64,000 nt of DNA. Source: CAZZEX01 sp964653285 (lineage in GTDB: Bacteria; Chloroflexota; Anaerolineae; B4-G1). The stretch lies in NCBI GenBank assembly GCA_964653285.1, contig CAZZEX010000010.1:10529-74528 (forward strand), written 5' to 3'. The translations under genes and the position numbers were made by a program. The notes beneath the pieces were generated by a model, which saw only the letters and a program-made list of their open reading frames with translations, was not told the DNA's origin and made no database searches. Within the stretch, counting starts at the first letter, position 1. The number at the start of each line of letters is the position of its first letter. Shown one piece after another: positions 16,888-24,398 of the stretch.

Positions 16888-17775
16888 ATGGAAGCAATAT
16901 GGCAGTGGGGACTTGATCTCATCCGCACCATCCAACTGGTGCACGGACCGGCGCTCGACGCGATTTTCAAGGCTATCACCTTCATGGGCGAGGAGGAGTT
17001 CTTCCTCGTACTCCTCCCGCTGATCTTCTGGTGCGTGGACTTCGCGGTGGGGGCGCGTCTGGTCTTTGCCTACCTACTCTCGCCCTACGTCAACACCATA
17101 CTCAAGGACCTATTTGCCCATCCGCGCCCGTTCGAACTTGACCCGACGGTGCAACTGCACGACGCCGAGGGATACGGGCTGCCTAGTGGGCACTCTCAAT
17201 CGGCGGTCGTCGTGTGGGGCACCATCGCGGCCGGGTTCCGCAAGACCTGGCTGTGGGTCGTCGCTATCCTACTGATGGTGCTGATTGGCTTCTCCCGTGT
17301 CTACCTGGGGGTGCACTTCCCCACCGATGTGCTGGGGGGCTGGGCGGTTGGTGCTCTCCTCCTGGCGGCCTACCTGGCGCTGGAGCCACGCATTGAGACC
17401 TGGTTGAAGCGGGCGAGCCTGGGCGTGCAACTGGTGCTGTCCGTAGCCGTGCCGCTGGCGCTGCTGCTGCTCTACCCCACTGGCGATGTGTCCAAAGCGA
17501 TGGCGGTGCTGATGGGGATGGGCGTGGGGATAGCGCTGACCAGCCGGGTCTTGCCCTTTAGTGTGGCCGGCCCGCTGTGGCAGCGCGTCGTGCGCTTCCT
17601 GGTCGGCGCGGTTGGGCTGTTTGGCCTCTACTTCGGCCTCAAACTCGTCTTTCCCGGTGAAGGTGAGCCGCTCCACTTTGTCATGCGCGTCGTGCGCTAC
17701 GCGTTGGTTGGGCTATGGGGCGGGCTGGGAGCGCCGTGGCTTTTCCGGCGGCTGCGGCTGGCGTCAAGTGGATAG
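16888..17775 (+). CDS. PAP2-superfamily membrane phosphatase
   Basis: A 295-residue integral membrane protein with the three-part PAP2 phosphatase signature: KDLFAHPRP (73-81), PSGH (99-102) and SRVYLGVHFPTDVLGG (136-151, with H143 and D147). Eight or so hydrophobic segments follow. Family members dephosphorylate lipid phosphates such as undecaprenyl pyrophosphate or phosphatidic acid. GGAGG precedes the ATG. It is the last gene of the plus-strand operon and ends 14 bases from the convergent glycosidase gene. Confidence 0.9.
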   Translation: MEAIWQWGLDLIRTIQLVHGPALDAIFKAITFMGEEEFFLVLLPLIFWCVDFAVGARLVFAYLLSPYVNTILKDLFAHPRPFELDPTVQLHDAEGYGLPSGHSQSAVVVWGTIAAGFRKTWLWVVAILLMVLIGFSRVYLGVHFPTDVLGGWAVGALLLAAYLALEPRIETWLKRASLGVQLVLSVAVPLALLLLYPTGDVSKAMAVLMGMGVGIALTSRVLPFSVAGPLWQRVVRFLVGAVGLFGLYFGLKLVFPGEGEPLHFVMRVVRYALVGLWGGLGAPWLFRRLRLASSG

Positions 17776-17789
17776 CCCGTCAGTCCTTC

Positions 17790-19577
17790 TCAACCCCGGT
17801 GTTTGAACAGTGTGCCGACCAGGGTTGCGAACAGCGTCACTGCCGCCAGCCCAACCAGCATCGGCCAGACGGTCGGTCCCGGCATTGCAGGACTCGATGG
17901 CCGGGGAGTGGGGGTATTGGTGGGTGCGGGAGTACGCGTGAGTGTTGGGGCGGGGGACGGTGTGGGGGTGGGAGTGTTGGTGAGTGTGGGACTAGGGGTA
18001 GGAGGCAGTGTGGGTGTGGGAGTAGGGGTGGGGAGAGACGTGGGCGTGGCGCTGGGGAGCGGGGTGGGGGTCTCTACCGGGATGGGGGTCTCTACCGGGA
18101 TAGTGGTTGTAGGAGTCTCCGTGAGTACAGGCATGACGGTCTCCGCCGGGGGCTCGGTCGGCGCGGGCGCGATGACCTCCGCCGGAGACGTGGTTGGCGC
18201 GGGCGTGGTGGTCTCCGCTGGAGGGGGCGCAGCGCCGGTATCCTCGACGAGCAGGTAAGTGGTGCCGCCGATGATGCAGCCCCTCTTGTCAGCGCAACGG
18301 GCTCTGGGTAGCGTGAGTGTGTATTGCCCGTCCACCGGCTCGATGACCTGCTCCGCACCAGCCTGGTCAATCAGCCGCGCCTGGGGAGCCAGGGCGGGCA
18401 CCGAGACCGTTGTGTCGGCCTCCGTGCGGGCCCAAAGGACACGTGTGGTGAGACCGCCCCGGTCAAGCGTGACCACTGTGCATAGGGAGTGGCGATCCTC
18501 GCGGGCGGAGATGGTACCGGCGTAGTGCGTCGTGATCAACCGGTAGGCGTCGAAGGCCGGGCGGTGACTGAAGTCGGAGCGGATCAGGCCGAAAGGCTCG
18601 GTTCCCGGCTGTGGTTCGCCATCCACCCATTTGTAGACGGCGATGCGTCCTGCCCCCTGGCTGAGCGCCAGGGCGAAAGACTGTAACAGGAAGCCGGATT
18701 GCTCCTCCAGGCTGATGTTGAAATTGGCGTCCGGTAGTTCCCAGTATGGGGGATCTGAATTGGATGGCCCGTTGGTCTCGTTGAGCCAGATGGGCTTCTG
18801 GAGGCCGTAGGCAGCCAGCGCAGCACGGGTTGTGCCGAAGATCTCAGGGATGGTTTCGGGTCGGAAGTAGATGTGCAGAGAGACGACATCGAAGTAATAG
18901 CCGTGCTCCGGCCCCGTGGGGTCTTGGGTGGCGAACGCCAGGAGCCGTCGCAGGTAAGTGGGATCGTGCCAGCGGGTCAGGCCGCCCAGGTGGATGGTGA
19001 CGCCGGGGTTGGCCTGATGGGCGGCCAGGTAGGCGACCTTGAGCAGTTGGTAGTATTCCTCCATCGAACCGCACCACTCGGCGCCGTACGTCTCCGGGGC
19101 GATGTCCGGCTCGTTCCAGATGATCCAGTGATCAACCCTGCCGGCGTACATTCCCACGACGCGGCGCACGAACGCCGCCCACAAGTTGCCGGCGTCGTCC
19201 ACCGGCAGGTCCAGCCCTCGCGGGACACCACACCCGTAGAAGCCATCGGTAGCCCAGGCCGGGGTGTATTTCAAGAGCCCGACCACCTCGCGCCCCTGGG
19301 CAGCGGCCAGTGCCAGCCACTCGTCCGGCACGTGGTAGCCGTTCCAGTCCTCCGGGCCGTTGGGTTGCAGTTCCGACCAGTAGAACAGGATGCGTCCCCA
19401 GCCCACGCCCGCCTCGGCCGCGGCGACGGGATCGCGGAAGGCCTCCACTGCGCCAAAACGTACATCTGGCGGTAGGTCTTGCGCGGCCACAGGCCGAGGA
19501 AACAATGAAACAATGAACAATGAAACGATGAGCAATGAACGACGGCCAGGCCGTCTTGGGGTTTGGGACTTTGTCAT
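17790..19577 (-). CDS. secreted clan GH-A glycosidase (GH39-like) with Thr/Pro stalk and C-terminal TM
   Basis: A 595-residue protein. A basic N-terminus and SLLIVSLFIVSLF form a signal peptide, with probable cleavage after PVAA (about 32). Residues 35-380 form a TIM-barrel glycosidase with the acid/base in IWNEPD (E156) and the nucleophile in IWLNETNGP (E267), the clan GH-A arrangement. A beta domain follows to about 460. Then comes a long threonine/proline stalk (repeats of TPTP, about 465-565) and a membrane anchor (WPMLVGLAAVTLFATLVG) with a basic tail, placing the enzyme on the cell surface. Its ATG overlaps the epimerase stop (ATGA). The signal peptide is encoded by a repeat tract. Confidence 0.85.
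   Translation of the reverse strand: MTKSQTPRRPGRRSLLIVSLFIVSLFPRPVAAQDLPPDVRFGAVEAFRDPVAAAEAGVGWGRILFYWSELQPNGPEDWNGYHVPDEWLALAAAQGREVVGLLKYTPAWATDGFYGCGVPRGLDLPVDDAGNLWAAFVRRVVGMYAGRVDHWIIWNEPDIAPETYGAEWCGSMEEYYQLLKVAYLAAHQANPGVTIHLGGLTRWHDPTYLRRLLAFATQDPTGPEHGYYFDVVSLHIYFRPETIPEIFGTTRAALAAYGLQKPIWLNETNGPSNSDPPYWELPDANFNISLEEQSGFLLQSFALALSQGAGRIAVYKWVDGEPQPGTEPFGLIRSDFSHRPAFDAYRLITTHYAGTISAREDRHSLCTVVTLDRGGLTTRVLWARTEADTTVSVPALAPQARLIDQAGAEQVIEPVDGQYTLTLPRARCADKRGCIIGGTTYLLVEDTGAAPPPAETTTPAPTTSPAEVIAPAPTEPPAETVMPVLTETPTTTIPVETPIPVETPTPLPSATPTSLPTPTPTPTLPPTPSPTLTNTPTPTPSPAPTLTRTPAPTNTPTPRPSSPAMPGPTVWPMLVGLAAVTLFATLVGTLFKHRG
19499..19541. repeat. CAATGAA word repeat encoding a signal peptide
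   Basis: Five degenerate copies of (A)CAATGAA(A) lie in frame within the signal peptide of the GH-A glycosidase. Read on the minus strand they are TTCATTG words, the same family as the intergenic array at 23216-23290. Confidence 0.75.
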
Positions 19578-20533
19578 TGGGATTTGAGGATTTTAGCCTG
19601 GTACCACTCCCAGAAGCGATGCATGCCGTCAGCGACTGAGGTAGTCGGATCGTAGTCGAGAAGGTCGCGGGCTTTGGTGATGTCGGCGTAGGTGATGGGG
19701 GGCTCGCTGGGCGGGGCGGGCGGGGTGGTCATTCGCGCTTTCTTGCCGACCAGTTCCTCGATCAGTTCGACGAAGTCGGCCATGCGCACCGGCTCGCCGT
19801 GTCCCAGGTTGATGACCTGGTAGCCCAGTGGCCGGTCCACGGCGGCCACGACGCCCGAGACAATGTCGGTGATGTAAGTCCAGTCGCGGTACATCTCTCC
19901 GGCCTCGTAGAGCGTGAATTCCCGGTCGTGGAAGACGCAGTCGGTGATGATGTAGGGCATCATGTCGGGCCGGCCACGGGGGCCGTAGACGGAGAAGAAA
20001 CGCACGGCTGCGAAGGAGAGGTCAAACAGGCTGTGGTAGGCGTGGCCCATCACCTCCCCGGCGATCTTGGTGGCCGGATAGGGGGCCAGAGGGCGACCCA
20101 GGGCATCGTCCTCCCGGAAGGGTAGCAAGCCGGTGCGCCCATAGACGGAGGAAGTGGAGGCGAAGACGAAGTGGGGGACACCTGCCTTGCGGGCCGCTTC
20201 CAGCAGGTTGACCGTGCCACGCACGTTGACGTCCACGTAGAGTGGGGCGCGCTCGATGGAGTAGCGGACATTCGCCATCGCCGCCAGGTGGACCACGGCG
20301 TCGAAGTGGCTTTCCGCGCACATACATTCCATCCTCTCCGCGTCCCGCACGTCGGCCTCGTGGAGGGTGAAACGGGGGTTCGGCGTCAGCAGCGCGACGT
20401 TGGCCCGCTTGCGGGCGGGGTCGTAGTAGTCGTTGAAGTTGTCCAGGCCGGTCACCTCGTCGCCACGCGCCAGGAGTACTTCGGCGACGTGGCTGCCGAT
20501 GAAGCCGGCCGCGCCGGTGATCAAAATGTTCAT
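19574..20533 (-). CDS. NAD-dependent epimerase/dehydratase (UDP-glucuronate/glucose 4-epimerase type)
   Basis: A 319-residue extended short-chain dehydrogenase. GAAGFIG (7-13) binds NAD, STSSVYG (126-132) holds the catalytic serine, and YPATK (152-156) is the YxxxK pair. DNFNDYYDPARKR near 31 is typical of UDP-glucuronate 4-epimerases. The product would be a nucleotide sugar for surface polysaccharide. The gene starts 3 bases after the HEPN stop and overlaps the glycosidase start, so it belongs to the recJ-MNT-HEPN operon. Substrate specificity is inferred only. Confidence 0.88.
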   Translation of the reverse strand: MNILITGAAGFIGSHVAEVLLARGDEVTGLDNFNDYYDPARKRANVALLTPNPRFTLHEADVRDAERMECMCAESHFDAVVHLAAMANVRYSIERAPLYVDVNVRGTVNLLEAARKAGVPHFVFASTSSVYGRTGLLPFREDDALGRPLAPYPATKIAGEVMGHAYHSLFDLSFAAVRFFSVYGPRGRPDMMPYIITDCVFHDREFTLYEAGEMYRDWTYITDIVSGVVAAVDRPLGYQVINLGHGEPVRMADFVELIEELVGKKARMTTPPAPPSEPPITYADITKARDLLDYDPTTSVADGMHRFWEWYQAKILKSQ

Positions 20534-20536
20534 CGC

Positions 20537-20932
20537 TTACTCCGGTAATCTCAACTTGCTGCGCACAAAGCGGCGCACGGCTTTCATCGCCGCCACCGCG
20601 TCACCGGCTTCCTCAATGATCGCTTCCTCACCGGGATAGCGAAACTCGACCGCGTAGGGATTCAGGCGCAGCAGCAAGTCCGTGATCAAGTCGAAGGTAG
20701 GATCTGCCGTCATGGCCAGACGACGCAACTCACGCAGATCGTGGGTCTTGGAGAACACCACTCTCTGCTGCACGAGGAAGGCTTTGAGGTACTTTTCAGC
20801 GCATTGTTGGCAGTGGAAGCAAACAGCGTTGGGTGTTGGCCGCTTTTGCTTGCGGATCAGTGTGATGGCAGTCTCGTAATCTTCCTCTGCCTTGCGCACC
20901 CACTCCATCAGGTACTCGTCAGTCTCGCTCAT
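20537..20932 (-). CDS. HEPN-domain protein (putative toxin of MNT/HEPN pair)
   Basis: A 131-residue helical protein with PF05168 HEPN features: an N-terminal helix (YLMEWVRKAEEDYETAITLIR), CFHCQQCAEKYLKAFLV (38-54), KTHDLRELRRL (62-72) and YAVEFRYPGEE near 93. In MntA/HepT-type modules the HEPN protein is an RNase toxin that is modified by the nucleotidyltransferase partner. Its ATG overlaps the end of the MNT gene by 14 bases. The strict catalytic Rx4-6H motif is not clear, so this may be the non-RNase branch. Confidence 0.85.
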   Translation of the reverse strand: MSETDEYLMEWVRKAEEDYETAITLIRKQKRPTPNAVCFHCQQCAEKYLKAFLVQQRVVFSKTHDLRELRRLAMTADPTFDLITDLLLRLNPYAVEFRYPGEEAIIEEAGDAVAAMKAVRRFVRSKLRLPE

Positions 20933-21281
20933 AGAGCATTTGTCCTTGTTCCAGGATTTCTTGGATGAAGTAGTCGCCGATACGCAGTCGGTGCTGTAAT
21001 TCTGCCGGTGTGCGTACCAGGATGTCTATCGGGAAGGGCACGTCGAGCAGGACGTGAGCGACGCGGGCGCTACGCCGGGCTGGCCGCTCCCCGGCTTCCA
21101 TCACGATGAGCAAATCTACATCGCTGTGTGGTGTGGGCTCGCCCCGGGCATAAGAGCCAAACATTATGATGCGCTCCGGGTTGAACGCCTCGACGATGCG
21201 CTGTACCACTTCCCGCAACCGCTCCTCGGTCACAGGTGGGAAGCCGATGGGGGCTACAGGGGATTGTTGTCCTGAGGTCAT
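20919..21281 (-). CDS. MNT-type nucleotidyltransferase (putative antitoxin)
   Basis: From ATG 21281 the protein is 120 residues. The minimal nucleotidyltransferase motif is complete: GSYARGE (42-48) and SDVDLLI with D54 and D56. A longer frame to 21317 would run into recJ. The start lies one base after the recJ stop, and the end overlaps the HEPN start, so translation is coupled. In characterised pairs the MNT protein adds AMP groups to the HEPN toxin. Other members of these families have no toxin role, so the function is inferred. Confidence 0.88.
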   Translation of the reverse strand: MTSGQQSPVAPIGFPPVTEERLREVVQRIVEAFNPERIIMFGSYARGEPTPHSDVDLLIVMEAGERPARRSARVAHVLLDVPFPIDILVRTPAELQHRLRIGDYFIQEILEQGQMLYERD

Positions 21282-21282
21282 C

Positions 21283-23055
21283 TCACATATCCTCGTCTTT
21301 CGCTTCGCTCTGGTCAAGCCACAAACAGGGGATGGTCTCGTCCAGCCCCGCCGGCCGGACGTCCTGCACGTTCAGTTGGAGCCGCCGCTGGTCGTTCCAC
21401 TCGTTGACCTCAAGGTGGTAGGCGATGTCCACGCGGTCGGGCAGTTTGCCAGCCCATTCCCCTTGCCGGAAGGCGATACCATCCCACGTGACCTGATCAC
21501 CAGATAGCGTGAGTTTGAGGTGTTTCCCTTCGTTCCCCACGGCCCGCTGGTCCTGGACGCGTACGTCCCTGCTGAGGAAAAGGGGATGAGGGTTGGCGTG
21601 GCCGCACGGCTCCAATTGAGCTAACTCCCGCTGCAGTTCCCACGACATCTGGGATAGTTCGACCTCCGCATCCACCCTCAAGACGGGGGTCAGTTCGACG
21701 TCGGTCAGTTGCTCTGCGGCCAGCCCCCGCAACCGGCGGGCCAGGTCGTCCAGGTGCTCGTTGGAGACGGTGAAGCCGGCGGCGGCGGCGTGCCCGCCAT
21801 GACGGACCAGCAGGTCGGCGCACTCGTCGAGGGCGTGGGTGATGTGGAACCCCGGGATGGAGCGACAGGAGCCCCGGCTGGTCTCCTTGCCCACTTCGAC
21901 GACGACAGCAGGGCGGTAGAACTCGTCCACCAGCCGACTGGCGACCAGGCCCACGATGCCGGCCGGGAAGTCGGGGGCGGCGGCGAACAGAAGGGGCGCT
22001 TCCTCCGCCGTGGCCAGGGCCAGTTGGCGGGCTCGTTCCTGGGTTTCCAGCGTGAGTTGCTGGCGCTTACGGTTCAACTGGCTTAGTTCGCCGGCCAGTC
22101 GTTCAGCCTCGGCCGGGTATTTGGTCTCCAGGAGTTGGTAGGCGGTCTTGGCGTGAGCCATCCGTCCGGCGGCGTTGAGCCGTGGCCCCAGTACATAGCC
22201 AATGGCGGTGGCGTCCACCTGGCCCTGCTTCAGGCTGGCCTGCCGGCAGAGTGCCTCGACGCCCGCCCGCCCCATGCGGTTGATGCACTTCAGCCCCCGG
22301 TACACCAGCGCGCGATTCTCACCCAGAAGGGGAACCACGTCGGCCACGGTTCCCAGGGCGACCAGGTCCAACAGGTCATCTTCCTCTAGCCGTACCTCCT
22401 GTCTGGTCACCGGGGCCTTGTGGTGACTGCGCAGCAAGCCCTGGGCCAGTTTGTAGGCGATGCCCACGCCAGCCAGTTCCCTGAACGGGTAGCGGCTGTC
22501 AGCCCGCTTGGGATCAACCACGGCCACGGCCTGGGGCAATTCGGGACCGATGGAGTGGTGGTCGGTGACGATGACGTCGAGGCCCAACTGGTTGGCGTGA
22601 GCGACCTCGTCGGGCGAGCGCACGCCGCAGTCCACGGTGACGACGACGTGGACGCCGTCGCGCGCCAGTTGAGTCAGCGCCTCCTCGTGTAGGCCGTATC
22701 CCTCGTCCACGCGGTGGGGAATGTAAGGGCGCACGTGGCCACCGAGCGCTCGCAGGGTCTGGACCAGGAGTGCTGTAGCGGTGACCCCGTCGGCGTCGAA
22801 GTCGCCGTATATGGCGATGGGCTCGCCAGCACGCAGTGCCTGTCGCAGGCGAGTGACGGCGGCGTTCATCCCCCTGAGGGCAAAGGGGTTGGCCTTGCTG
22901 CCCTCGCCGCTGAGAAAGGCAGCCACGCCAGCCGGGTCGGTGACGCCGCGGTTGTAGAGCACCTGTACGGTGATGGGGTGTAGGTGGGAGAAGCGGGCGA
23001 TGTGGCTGGGTGGGGCAGGTGGCGCGACCTGCCAGCGTTTGGGCCGTAGAGTCAT
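21283..23055 (-). CDS. recJ: single-stranded-DNA-specific exonuclease RecJ
   Basis: I chose ATG 23055, with GGAG 8 bases upstream; the longer frame to 23112 runs through repeat-like sequence. The 590-residue protein has DHH phosphoesterase motifs: YGDFDADGVTATAL (DFDADG at 85-90), VTVDCGVRSPDE, VTDHHS, and the DHHA1 motif RHGGHAAAAGF. The C-terminal OB-fold region follows. RecJ degrades single-stranded DNA 5' to 3' in recombination and repair. Length and motifs are normal, so it is probably active. Its last codons supply the ribosome site of the MNT gene. Confidence 0.93.
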   Translation of the reverse strand: MTLRPKRWQVAPPAPPSHIARFSHLHPITVQVLYNRGVTDPAGVAAFLSGEGSKANPFALRGMNAAVTRLRQALRAGEPIAIYGDFDADGVTATALLVQTLRALGGHVRPYIPHRVDEGYGLHEEALTQLARDGVHVVVTVDCGVRSPDEVAHANQLGLDVIVTDHHSIGPELPQAVAVVDPKRADSRYPFRELAGVGIAYKLAQGLLRSHHKAPVTRQEVRLEEDDLLDLVALGTVADVVPLLGENRALVYRGLKCINRMGRAGVEALCRQASLKQGQVDATAIGYVLGPRLNAAGRMAHAKTAYQLLETKYPAEAERLAGELSQLNRKRQQLTLETQERARQLALATAEEAPLLFAAAPDFPAGIVGLVASRLVDEFYRPAVVVEVGKETSRGSCRSIPGFHITHALDECADLLVRHGGHAAAAGFTVSNEHLDDLARRLRGLAAEQLTDVELTPVLRVDAEVELSQMSWELQRELAQLEPCGHANPHPLFLSRDVRVQDQRAVGNEGKHLKLTLSGDQVTWDGIAFRQGEWAGKLPDRVDIAYHLEVNEWNDQRRLQLNVQDVRPAGLDETIPCLWLDQSEAKDEDM

Positions 23056-23115
23056 GGCGAACTCCGTTTCAATGAACAACATCTCGCACAGGGTCGCAAT
23101 CTGTGCGTTCATTGT

Positions 23116-23215
23116 NNNNNNNNNNNNNNNNNNNNNNNNNNNNNNNNNNNNNNNNNNNNNNNNNNNNNNNNNNNNNNNNNNNNNNNNNNNNNNNNNNNNN
23201 NNNNNNNNNNNNNNN
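23116..23215. other. assembly gap of 100 N
   Basis: Exactly 100 N between recJ and a TTCATTG tandem array. The left flank (TCATTGT) already resembles the repeat, so the gap probably hides more array copies. Confidence 0.95.
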
Positions 23216-23290
23216 TCATTGAGTCATTGGTTCATTGTTCATTGAGTCATTGGTTCATTGTTCATTGAGTCATTGGTTCATTGTTCATTG
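23216..23290. repeat. 23-bp tandem repeat of TCATTG words
   Basis: Just over three copies of a 23-bp unit made of three sub-words, TCATTGAG, TCATTGGT and TCATTGT. It lies upstream of recJ and next to the gap. No spacers are present, so this is not a CRISPR array. Confidence 0.9.
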
Positions 23291-23320
23291 AGTTGCTATC
23301 TTACCACAACGCAGGCAAAA

Positions 23321-23352
23321 GGAAAAGCCCTCCTCCTTGGCGGGGAAGGGCC
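23321..23352 (-). terminator. rho-independent terminator after the DUF4870 gene
   Basis: On the minus strand a GC-rich stem (GCCCTTCCCC paired with GGAGGAGGGC) is followed by TTTTCCTTTT, 27 bases after the DUF4870 stop. Confidence 0.65.
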
Positions 23353-23378
23353 TCCCTATGCTTCGTCTCAGGATGGCT

Positions 23379-23708
23379 CTAGATCCAGCCCTGATTTTTG
23401 CAGAAGTCGGTGATGAAGGGGACGGTGACCCACTCGCCTTGGTAGGCCTTGATCGCCAGGTAGATCGCGTAAATGAGCCAGGCGACGCCGACGACACAGC
23501 CAACGATGACGAAACTGAGCACTGCGCTGAGGACCCATCCCACCAAGGCCACTACGAGGGACTGAACAGCGTGGTACTTGATGAAGGGGCGCTGCTTCTT
23601 CTCCTCCATCAGAAGGACGATAATCGCGATGGGCCAGAAAAGCCAGCTCAGAAGTGCCCACAACTTGTCGTCCTGCGTGATCTCTCCGCCAACGATTTCT
23701 TCTGCCAT
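23379..23708 (-). CDS. DUF4870-family small membrane protein
   Basis: From ATG 23708 (GGAGG 7 bases upstream) the protein is 109 residues with three hydrophobic segments: LWALLSWLFWPIAIIVLLM, VQSLVVALVGWVLSAVLSFVIV and VAWLIYAIYLAIKAY, linked by EEKKQRPFIKYHA. The KxxFxxYHAxQ pattern is typical of DUF4870. A longer frame to 23822 has no coding support. It appears monocistronic, with a terminator directly behind. Its function is unknown. Confidence 0.85.
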   Translation of the reverse strand: MAEEIVGGEITQDDKLWALLSWLFWPIAIIVLLMEEKKQRPFIKYHAVQSLVVALVGWVLSAVLSFVIVGCVVGVAWLIYAIYLAIKAYQGEWVTVPFITDFCKNQGWI

Positions 23709-24146
23709 TTTACTTACCTCCTTACAGGTTGTATAGAATGAAAATCTGTGCCCCGCTCCGATTCCTTTCTGTCTCACCTCCTTATTCTGTTTGGCACAAG
23801 TTGGATTTGGTGAAGCGCCCACGTGTCGCGCTCCACCACCGGAACGTGTCCGCTATTTTAGCAGACTATAAGGACGCTGTCAACTGCGCGCGCTCATTCA
23901 CGCAAAATGTTTACGCCCCGATCCACCTGCTGTTTCTACACCATCTTCATCAAACCTTTCCGGCTCTACGTGGAAACGCGGGGTACGTATGCTCAAAGGG
24001 GACGTGCCATCCCCGTATGTGGTGTCGAGACCATGCACTCGGCTTACTTCGTTCTCTGGGCCTGGGGTGGTATCTTGCGCTTTGGGGCGGTCTTGCTATG
24101 GAGTACACCTGAATTCTTTACAAGAAGATGACTATGGGAGGCTAAG
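23709..24146. other. intergenic region without recognised genes
   Basis: About 440 bases. Open frames here are short and have no recognisable homology. The leader of DUF4870 occupies the left end, and the right end runs into the SDR gene fragment. Confidence 0.4.
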
Positions 24147-24335
24147 GTGAAAATCCTTACGGCGCAGGACGCGGCATCGGCAAGGAATTGGCGCGGGCGC
24201 CGGCCTGGCTGGGAGCCAAGGTCATCATCGCCGAGATTGCCGAGACGGGTGCTCAAGTCGAGGCGTTGATCTGTTCCGCAGGCGGCGCGGCCCTGTTTGT
24301 CCAAACCGACATCGGGGACGAGAAGATCATCTCAG
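24147..24335 (+). pseudogene. fragment of a short-chain dehydrogenase (SDR)
   Basis: After GGGAGGCTAAG, a GTG begins MKIL. A one-base shift then leads into GAGRGIGKELARA (the SDR cofactor loop, from 24161), LGAKVIIAEIAE and TDIGDEKII. The reading ends where sequence shared with 29537 onward begins (24334). Only the first Rossmann half remains, so this is a broken gene, probably cut when the MalT-like upstream module was inserted or duplicated. Confidence 0.75.
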
Positions 24336-24398
24336 GACGGCAGGGCTTTGGCCTTATTTGAGGATATGGGAAGAACGTGGTAAGATTATGGCACGATG
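24334..24398 (+). repeat. duplicated upstream module of MalT-like genes, copy 1
   Basis: About 65 bases here match 29537-29601 almost perfectly, starting AGGACGGCAGGGCTTTGGCC and running through the promoter to the start codon. The copies differ at about four positions and continue into related coding sequence. Confidence 0.85.
24358..24386 (+). promoter_or_regulatory. promoter of the MalT-like gene, possibly leaderless
   Basis: TTGAGG (24358-24363), 17 bases and TAAGAT (24381-24386). The ATG at 24396 is only 9 bases after the -10 box and has no ribosome site, so the mRNA would start at or just before the start codon. The same arrangement exists at 29561-29599. Confidence 0.6.

Noticed and set aside
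23216..23290. Tandem array suggesting CRISPR or an origin
   Set aside because: The 23-bp units are contiguous without spacers, and no cas genes, dnaA gene or DnaA-box clusters were seen nearby.
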